28,579 bases of DNA, from NCBI GenBank assembly GCA_002506485.1, contig DAXQ01000032.1:1-28579 (forward strand). The letters run 5' to 3'. Both the position numbers and the translations under genes were made by a program. The DNA comes from Euryarchaeota archaeon UBA136. GTDB taxonomy: Archaea > Thermoplasmatota > Poseidoniia > MGIII > CG-Epi1. How positions within the stretch are numbered: position 1 is the first letter of the stretch; each line of letters opens with the position of its first letter. The notes beneath the pieces are model-generated. The model was given only the letters and a program-made list of their open reading frames with translations. It had not been told where the DNA came from and made no database searches. Below are positions 23,362 through 28,579 of this stretch, one piece after another.

Positions 23362-24693
23362 TTAACGACGGCGGAACATCCTGAATTCCATCAATCTATC
23401 AACAAAATGTATCGAGCCGGGATACTTCTTTGGCATCTTCAATCTTAGAAACGGGATGGTACCAATTGTACGTCCAATACCAGATAGCAGGAATACAATG
23501 AATATAGCACGCCAGGTATAATCCAGATGATCGATTAGACTGAAATCCATTAATCTGTCTATTAGATAAATTGGACCTGAAAAATCTTCGATGTGACCGG
23601 CAATGTAACCTCCAGTCAATGCTCCAATGAATGCAGTTACTCCAACACAAGAATTATAATAACTGAAGTAGGATGCCCTCTCCTTATTAGGTGCAAGATC
23701 CAGAACCATAGCATTGGATGTTATCAAGAATGCACTGAAACAAGGGCCTAGAATAACAACTTGCAATGCAAGCATGACTCGAATATCAGGAAAAAAAGCG
23801 TATATGAATGGTAAAATCGCAAATCCGATTCGGCTCATAATTAGGACCGGTAATGGCCCTACTCGATCTACTAATCGACCCATTATTGGCTGAAATGCCA
23901 TCTCGGATAGAGCTCCTATCACACTAAAAGCGACAAGAACCATGTTGTCAACTTCTAACACTTTAATCAGAATCATCGCGAATAGAGGCCAGAGCATAGA
24001 CATGTTCAATACGTAAAATGCCTGAGCAAGGACATAACTCTGGAAAGTGTCTGAATATTCTCTTTTTGCTGTTTCTGTTAAAATCAGGTCCGGTGTCTTG
24101 GTAGGATCACGATAAGGTACTCGAATTAGAATCAGACCTCCAAGAAAAGTCGCAAATGCAGCCAGGACAAACAAGAGTCTGAAAGAATCTGGTGAATCGG
24201 CTTCGTTAACATAGATCACATAGACAGCAATCAACGAACCTACGAGACCTGCTAAGCCTCCTATCACATTGAATCTACTTAGTGTGCTCCCCCGTTTAGA
24301 GGGATTCATCCAATCTCCCTGAAGCGCTGACCAAGTAGGTATGATAATCGATAATGCCAGCGAATATACTACCACTAGAACTATCATCTCGTTTGGAGTC
24401 TGGACTTTGGACAACCGGTAGAGCGCCAAAGATGCCAGAATCGAACCTCCAATAATCCAATACGTTCTTACTAATTTCTTATCTGAGATCCAGCCCCACA
24501 AAAATTGAAGCGCATTGGGTATGAGGTTCATCAGAGAAGTCATCCATGCAATCTGCTCGAAAGATGCTCCTAACCTCACCGCAAAGTAACTAAGATAGGG
24601 CAATGCAGTATCGTTTGCAAACGAGCTGGTAGCATGATATGCATACAATTCAGTTGGAGGATTGATATCTCCCCCATCTTCGTCAGAGTTCAC
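23362..24693 (-). CDS. Major facilitator superfamily transporter
   Basis: A 443-residue integral membrane protein with about 12 hydrophobic segments. MFS-typical features are the loop after helix 2 (WGWISDKKLVRTYW, a diverged GxxxDR/KxGR motif A) and its second-half copy MGRLVDRVGPLPVL, which is a cleaner match. A central hydrophilic loop (RVPYRDPTKTPDLILTETAKREYSDTF) separates the halves. The start is GTG at 24693, with a TATA-like element 27 nt upstream. It is divergent from the MATE gene. The substrate is unknown; a drug or metabolite exporter is the usual guess for this type. Confidence 0.88.
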   Translation of the reverse strand: MNSDEDGGDINPPTELYAYHATSSFANDTALPYLSYFAVRLGASFEQIAWMTSLMNLIPNALQFLWGWISDKKLVRTYWIIGGSILASLALYRLSKVQTPNEMIVLVVVYSLALSIIIPTWSALQGDWMNPSKRGSTLSRFNVIGGLAGLVGSLIAVYVIYVNEADSPDSFRLLFVLAAFATFLGGLILIRVPYRDPTKTPDLILTETAKREYSDTFQSYVLAQAFYVLNMSMLWPLFAMILIKVLEVDNMVLVAFSVIGALSEMAFQPIMGRLVDRVGPLPVLIMSRIGFAILPFIYAFFPDIRVMLALQVVILGPCFSAFLITSNAMVLDLAPNKERASYFSYYNSCVGVTAFIGALTGGYIAGHIEDFSGPIYLIDRLMDFSLIDHLDYTWRAIFIVFLLSGIGRTIGTIPFLRLKMPKKYPGSIHFVDRLMEFRMFRRR

Positions 24694-24715
24694 TAGAATC
24701 TGAGCCTATAATCTG

Positions 24716-24724
24716 GGATATAAC
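24716..24724 (-). promoter_or_regulatory. TATA box of the MFS gene
   Basis: Minus-strand GTTATATCC centred at 24720 is 27 nt before the GTG at 24693, which supports a leaderless GTG start. Confidence 0.5.
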
Positions 24725-24769
24725 CTTAAGCGTTAGATTCTCATAAATTACGGACTGTGAAAATCAACC

Positions 24770-24777
24770 TTTTTATA
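24770..24777 (+). promoter_or_regulatory. TATA box of the MATE gene
   Basis: TTTTTATA centred at 24774 is 28 nt before the GTG at 24802 but only 10 nt before the TTG at 24784, so it argues for the shorter protein. Confidence 0.5.
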
Positions 24778-24801
24778 GAATAATTGTGCGTCTACTGGCA
24801 A

Positions 24802-26187
24802 GTGAGAGGCAAAGATGAATCACGCCTTCAGGAATTCTTGGATAAACCTGAGAAAGCTCTCTGGAGCATCGCTCTGCCAGTTATGGCTGGAATGGCCATA
24901 CAGACAATGTACTCCATAGTAGATATGCTGTTCATTGGACAGCTTGGTGGGGCATCAATAACTGCTATTGCTTTCAACATGCCACTCTACTTTTTTGTGA
25001 TGGGTATAACATTCGGTGTTGGAACTGGTGTAACTTCGTCTATAGCGAGGGCTATTGGAGCTGAAGATAAGCGCAAGGCGGATAACTCAGCTGAACATGG
25101 AATATTGCTTGGCCTTTTCCTAGGAGTTGTACTAACAATTGGTGGTCTAGCCCTAGGAAAAGACGTCCTTTCTGTACTTGGTGCTCCAGACGAAATGCTT
25201 GATGAATCATGGAGTTATCTTAGGGTCACATGTTACGGAATGACCTTCATCATTTTTTCAATTGTATTCCGTTCAATCTTGGCGGGAGAAGGGGATATGA
25301 AATTTCCAGTAATGGTTGCTGCAATAGGAACGGTATTGAATATAATTCTGGACCCAATATTTATTTTCAATCTGGAGAGATATGGTGGATTTGGACTGGG
25401 ACTGGGTGTTGAAGGAGCTGCAGCGGCGACGGTCGTATCACAAATCGTTGTCTTCTCAATCTTTGTTTACATGCTTTTCTGGAAAGATCACGCCTATATC
25501 AGCTTCGACCTCCGTAATTTCACATTCTCAACAGGATTGATGAAAGAAATATTGTGGGTAGGAATACCGTCATCGATTTCAATGATAATTATGTCCTTTG
25601 GACAAGGTATCTTCAATTATATTTTAGTAGATGGGTACGGTCCCGATGCGGTAGCTGCATACACAATTTCAGGTAGGCTTGACATGCTGATGTTTTTGCC
25701 AATAATGGGAATTGCAACAGGTCTCGTAACGACGGTTGGAATGTTTACGGGCGCTAAAAGAATGGATAAAGTAAGGCAAATCATTACCTATGGTATTAGC
25801 AGGGCTTTCACAATTGTTGCCATTGCATCACTAATTGTTTTCATTGCGGCACCACATATTATGGGCCTGTTCACAGATGACCCCGAGATTGAGGAAATTG
25901 GTATTGGAGCTCTAAGAACACTTTGCTTTGCATATCCCTTCGTAGGCATAGCCATGCCTTGTGGAAGAATTATGCAGGGATTAGGACAAGGACTGCCGGT
26001 TCTAGTCATTACAGCTCTGAGAGTTCTACTGATTTCAGCACCGTTGGCTTACTACTTTGCAAATAATGACTATGATCTTGTTTGGATCTGGTACTCAATT
26101 GCAATCTCAATTGGAGTGTCTGCAGTAGTGGGACCAATATGGGTGTGGAAAACAGTAAACACTATCGAAAGTCAATCAACGGCCTAA
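24802..26187 (+). CDS. MATE family efflux transporter
   Basis: A Na+- or H+-driven multidrug/toxin extrusion protein with about 12 membrane helices. The family start ALWSIALPVMAGMAIQTMYSIVDMLFIGQLGG contains the conserved P and VDxxFIG elements. The second half has the matching GIPSSISMIIMSFGQGIFNYILV segment. I choose GTG 24802 (461 residues, VRGKDESRLQEFLD) because the TATA box lies 28 nt upstream; the frame also allows TTG 24784, adding six residues. The 3' end overlaps the convergent methyltransferase gene by 12 nt. Divergent pairing with an MFS transporter suggests a shared export theme, but the substrate is not evident. Confidence 0.9.
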   Translation: MRGKDESRLQEFLDKPEKALWSIALPVMAGMAIQTMYSIVDMLFIGQLGGASITAIAFNMPLYFFVMGITFGVGTGVTSSIARAIGAEDKRKADNSAEHGILLGLFLGVVLTIGGLALGKDVLSVLGAPDEMLDESWSYLRVTCYGMTFIIFSIVFRSILAGEGDMKFPVMVAAIGTVLNIILDPIFIFNLERYGGFGLGLGVEGAAAATVVSQIVVFSIFVYMLFWKDHAYISFDLRNFTFSTGLMKEILWVGIPSSISMIIMSFGQGIFNYILVDGYGPDAVAAYTISGRLDMLMFLPIMGIATGLVTTVGMFTGAKRMDKVRQIITYGISRAFTIVAIASLIVFIAAPHIMGLFTDDPEIEEIGIGALRTLCFAYPFVGIAMPCGRIMQGLGQGLPVLVITALRVLLISAPLAYYFANNDYDLVWIWYSIAISIGVSAVVGPIWVWKTVNTIESQSTA

Positions 26188-27216
26188 CGGTTCGTAGAGA
26201 ATTTCATAACCAGAGGATGAGATTTCAATATCTGATATTTTGTTCAAAACAATGTCTACTTCCTGAGAACTAACACAATAACCTTCGTGATTATTCAACT
26301 TGTGCTTGGCTTCCTTACCTGATTCAATTCTAACCTTGATAAATTCTAAATGTCTGTCCAATCTTTCTTCAACATAATTGTTGTAAAAATCACGGGATTC
26401 GGTTATCTCCTTATCTATCAATTCTGAAAGGGTATCATCTCTCTCAAAACCAATTGAATTTCTCTCCGAACAAATGGCTGCCTTAGTTGTAGTTCCAGTA
26501 CCTAAAAATGGATCCAGAACGAGATCATTCTTGACAGAAAACATGTTTATCAGACGCGCTGCCAATTCAAACGGATAGGCTGCACTGCGTTCCCTTGACA
26601 CATCTATACGCTGTATTTTACCATGGACATCAAACCAGGTGTCCGAGAACCACTTGTTTCTTTCTTCCCAGAAGAAAGCGCTCGAATTTCTATTAGATTT
26701 GGATTCGGGACTATCAAAGATACGCCTGGGACCCTTTCGCAAGATCAAGATGTGCTCGTGTTCAAGCGTGACATGTGAACCAACGGGGTACATTCCAGAT
26801 CCCATGAATTTGTTTGGAGCATTGGTTGACTTTCGCCAAATTATGGATGGTAAGGATTCAAAACCAATTGATAAACAGAAATTGAGAATCCTGGAGTGAG
26901 AATTGTAAAGCTTGAACACGCCTTCAAATGTCCTCGTGGAATCCCCAATATTTATACACGCAAGACCTCCATTCTTCAGAACACGATAAACTGAATTCCA
27001 TGTCTTGTCCAATTGTTTGTGCATAAGCTCAAAGGCATCGTCATAATTTCCATCTTCCATCAAATGCGATATATCTTCATCTAATTCACCAAACATTTCG
27101 TCCCACATGGCAACCATCGGGTAAGGTGGTGAAGTAACAACCAAGTCCACAAATTCATCCTCAATTCCAGATAATTCAGAAGAATCATCATAGACTATTC
27201 TATGAGTCGTAGACAT
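26176..27216 (-). CDS. DNA methyltransferase, beta-class (N4-cytosine type, possibly CTAG-specific)
   Basis: A 346-residue SAM-dependent DNA methyltransferase. The catalytic motif IV TSPPYPM is at residues 28-34, the SPPY form typical of N4-cytosine enzymes. The SAM-binding motif I DPFLGTGTTTKAAI is at 235-248, preceded by AAYPFELAARLI (motif X). The order IV before I defines the beta class. The early segment TSPPYPMVAMWDEMF resembles, from memory, archaeal CTAG-specific m4C methylases (Zim of haloarchaea, M.MthZI), so CTAG is my best guess at target; this is inference. No restriction endonuclease is adjacent, so it is an orphan. The ATG at 27216 has its TATA box over the stop codon of the upstream exporter gene. 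Confidence 0.88.
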   Translation of the reverse strand: MSTTHRIVYDDSSELSGIEDEFVDLVVTSPPYPMVAMWDEMFGELDEDISHLMEDGNYDDAFELMHKQLDKTWNSVYRVLKNGGLACINIGDSTRTFEGVFKLYNSHSRILNFCLSIGFESLPSIIWRKSTNAPNKFMGSGMYPVGSHVTLEHEHILILRKGPRRIFDSPESKSNRNSSAFFWEERNKWFSDTWFDVHGKIQRIDVSRERSAAYPFELAARLINMFSVKNDLVLDPFLGTGTTTKAAICSERNSIGFERDDTLSELIDKEITESRDFYNNYVEERLDRHLEFIKVRIESGKEAKHKLNNHEGYCVSSQEVDIVLNKISDIEISSSGYEILYEPLGR

Positions 27217-27224
27217 TGAAAACT

Positions 27225-27245
27225 CTAGCTAGTGCTAGATATTAA
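27225..27245 (-). promoter_or_regulatory. Methyltransferase promoter packed with CTAG sites
   Basis: TTAATATC (27245-27238) centred at 27242 is 26 nt before the ATG at 27216. Three CTAG tetramers (27225-27228, 27229-27232, 27235-27238) fill the space between TATA box and start codon. If the enzyme methylates CTAG it would mark its own core promoter. Confidence 0.55.
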
Positions 27246-27868
27246 GATATGTCTAAACCTAATGTTCTTACAATCAGTAATATCGCAAGCATAAGCAGAA
27301 CCGTACCGATTGAACGATCAATAATGATTGCATTTGCTCTTAATTTGTCCACGATAGAAGTACCTGCTAAAACCATAGCCACTAGAACATACCAAGTTAT
27401 GTCTATAATTCCGGCCACAATGGCCATGATGAAACGTTCGGGATTGCTCATCTCTGGATCTATGAATTGACTGAAGACCGCTACCAGAAATACTAGGATT
27501 TTAGGATTTAGAAAAGCTATCATGAATCCCTCAGCAAAACCCTTACGACCTTGACTTTCATGTTCTTCTACCGGTCCTGAGGAATGATGAGTCAACATAT
27601 TGTAGGCCAACCATAGAAGAACTGCAGCTCCAGCCCACTGCAACAGATTGAAAACATTTTCATTGGCCAAAAGAAGCGCTGAAAGGCCCATGATAGCTAG
27701 CAGAGCATATATTCCAAATCCAATACCATGCCCTATTCCAGTCATTACTCCTTGTGTACGTCCTCCAGAAATGGTGTTCCTTAGAACCACTGCCAAACTA
27801 GGACCCGGTGACATTGCACCCATGGCACAAACTAATGACATTCCTATGAGGGATGTAGTAAAATCCAT
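27242..27868 (-). CDS. LysE/RhtB-family amino-acid exporter
   Basis: A 208-residue membrane protein with about six hydrophobic helices. The family N-terminus is clear: AMGAMSPGPSLAVVLRNTISGGRTQGVMTG region with the conserved SPGP motif, then the LLWLAYNML helix and the segment FAEGFMIAFLNPKILVFLVA with the NPK motif. LysE-type proteins export lysine, arginine, threonine, homoserine or related amino acids. It follows the Smr gene by 13 nt in a likely ACT–Smr–LysE operon, so export may be tied to amino-acid sensing. Its stop codon overlaps the TATA box of the methyltransferase gene. Confidence 0.9.
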   Translation of the reverse strand: MDFTTSLIGMSLVCAMGAMSPGPSLAVVLRNTISGGRTQGVMTGIGHGIGFGIYALLAIMGLSALLLANENVFNLLQWAGAAVLLWLAYNMLTHHSSGPVEEHESQGRKGFAEGFMIAFLNPKILVFLVAVFSQFIDPEMSNPERFIMAIVAGIIDITWYVLVAMVLAGTSIVDKLRANAIIIDRSIGTVLLMLAILLIVRTLGLDIS

Positions 27869-27881
27869 GTATTGTGAAGAA

Positions 27882-28139
27882 TTAGTGTCGTTTAAACCTT
27901 ACTATTGTAGAACCAAGGCCATTATCACTCAATTTCAGTGCTGGAACTTCAGGGTATACTATCTCAATATCATTTCGAAGACCCTCATATTGCTGAATAT
28001 AATCCTTGATAGCCGTGCCAAGATTGTGGCCATGTATCAACTCAACACTGGAAATAGCATTGCTCCAAGCCTCAGCAACCACAACTTGGGCACTAATCTT
28101 GGCTTCGGACAAAGGTAGACCATGAAGATCAACCTTCAT
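27882..28139 (-). CDS. Stand-alone Smr-domain protein
   Basis: An 85-residue protein made of a single Smr (small MutS-related) domain. The signature MKVDLHGLPLSEA is at the N-terminus and VELIHGHNLGTAIKDYI at about 33-49, with HGHN in place of the common HGxG. Smr domains bind and often nick DNA or RNA; the archaeal stand-alone forms are poorly studied. It starts 5 nt after the ACT gene and precedes the exporter by 13 nt. Family call is good, activity uncertain. Confidence 0.83.
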   Translation of the reverse strand: MKVDLHGLPLSEAKISAQVVVAEAWSNAISSVELIHGHNLGTAIKDYIQQYEGLRNDIEIVYPEVPALKLSDNGLGSTIVRFKRH

Positions 28140-28144
28140 TCGCT

Positions 28145-28522
28145 TTAGATTCCTAATATTTCCTTGGTCTTTGAGGGGTTGTCGGTGGTAAGAGCTATAT
28201 CTGCCATATCCTGTTCCATCTTCATAATATACAAAGAAACAATGTTTACGCCAGAATCGCTCAGTTTTGTGGCCATTTCAGCGAGGGCACCAGGTTTATT
28301 GGACAATGATGTGATTATTAGTTCATTAGTCTCAAACTTACGACCCATCGATTCCAAAACCTTGGATGTGGCCTCTTCATCATCTGTAACCATTGTTACA
28401 GAAGCACTAGAGCGCCCCATACCAACACAACCAAGTATGTTGATTCCTTCGTCACCAACAGCTGAAGCTACTGTGGCCAGCTCACCGGGTTTATCTGTTA
28501 AAGACACATTGAATTCCAGCAT
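28145..28522 (-). CDS. Double ACT-domain protein
   Basis: A 125-residue protein formed by two ACT domains with no catalytic partner. The first (1-62) has SLTDKPGELATVASAVGDEG and the second (66-125) has SLSNKPGALAEMATKLSDSG, each with the amino-acid-binding turn (DKPGEL, NKPGAL). ACT domains usually bind amino acids and control enzymes or transporters. It heads the ACT–Smr–LysE run, so it may sense an amino acid that LysE exports; that is inference. A TATA box about 24 nt upstream indicates a leaderless message. Confidence 0.88.
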   Translation of the reverse strand: MLEFNVSLTDKPGELATVASAVGDEGINILGCVGMGRSSASVTMVTDDEEATSKVLESMGRKFETNELIITSLSNKPGALAEMATKLSDSGVNIVSLYIMKMEQDMADIALTTDNPSKTKEILGI

Positions 28523-28542
28523 AATGTTTCCCTGTCAAAGGT

Positions 28543-28549
28543 GTATATA
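28543..28549 (-). promoter_or_regulatory. TATA box of the ACT–Smr–LysE operon
   Basis: Minus-strand TATATAC-type element centred at 28546 is 24 nt before the ATG at 28522. Nothing else is evident between it and the window end. Confidence 0.5.
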
Positions 28550-28579
28550 ACCATTATGTTTTTGGAATCCGGTCAGCTA

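Noticed and set aside
24784..24801. TTG start giving a six-residue longer MATE protein
   Set aside because: The TATA box lies too close (10 nt) for this start, while GTG 24802 has the right spacing.
26176..27216. Restriction-modification system
   Set aside because: Neighbours are a MATE transporter and an amino-acid exporter; no endonuclease-like gene is present, so it is treated as an orphan methyltransferase.

Overview
The window reads as a chromosome segment of a euryarchaeote. Archaeal markers include the L1–P0–P1 ribosomal stalk operon, S8e next to SRP19, class I lysyl-tRNA synthetase, the archaeal-lipid enzyme CarS, the PRTase-type regulator GfcR, and TATA boxes about 25 nt before starts. 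A type I DnaJ, folate-linked FtcD, acetoacetyl-CoA synthetase and very large secreted proteins with calcium-binding repeats fit an uncultured marine Thermoplasmatota lineage (Poseidoniales/MGII or MGIII). That placement is inference from gene content. Base composition is moderate to low GC. I see no tRNA, rRNA, CRISPR, IS element or prophage, and no gene-free stretch over 300 bases.

Layout. 1-778 (-): 5' part of a secreted protein gene that runs off the window. 902-2421 (+): phosphoglucose/phosphomannose isomerase and CarS. 2422-3092 (-): S8e and SRP19. 3205-5327 (+): gfcR and lysS, overlapping. 5367-7187 (+): FtcD. 7190-11299 (-): kexin-like membrane-anchored protease. 11333-13258 (-): acetoacetyl-CoA synthetase. 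13294-16418 (-): L1, P0, P1, then a SAP/coiled-coil protein. 16558-20193 (+): ATPase–permease–ATPase–permease ABC-2 operon. 20229-23297 (+): DnaJ, a DUF3592-like membrane protein with an Arg/Gly-rich tail, and a Rieske oxygenase. 23362-24693 (-) and 24802-26187 (+): divergent MFS and MATE transporters. 26176-27216 (-): orphan DNA methyltransferase. 27242-28522 (-): double-ACT protein, Smr protein and LysE-family exporter.

Expression logic. Genes at transcript heads mostly have an AT-rich TATA-like element 24-30 nt before the start, which suggests leaderless mRNAs. Genes inside operons overlap (TAATG, ATGA, TTGA) or carry Shine-Dalgarno sequences.

Most interesting points: (1) three CTAG sites fill the space between TATA box and start codon of the methyltransferase gene, and the enzyme resembles CTAG-specific m4C methylases; (2) rpl1 has no ATG/GTG/TTG start at the expected place, and a perfect Shine-Dalgarno precedes AUC codons; (3) the same leader can fold into two helices around an asymmetric internal loop that reaches into the Shine-Dalgarno; (4) P0 lacks the conserved acidic-LFG tail, but a remnant of it lies out of frame just after the stop.
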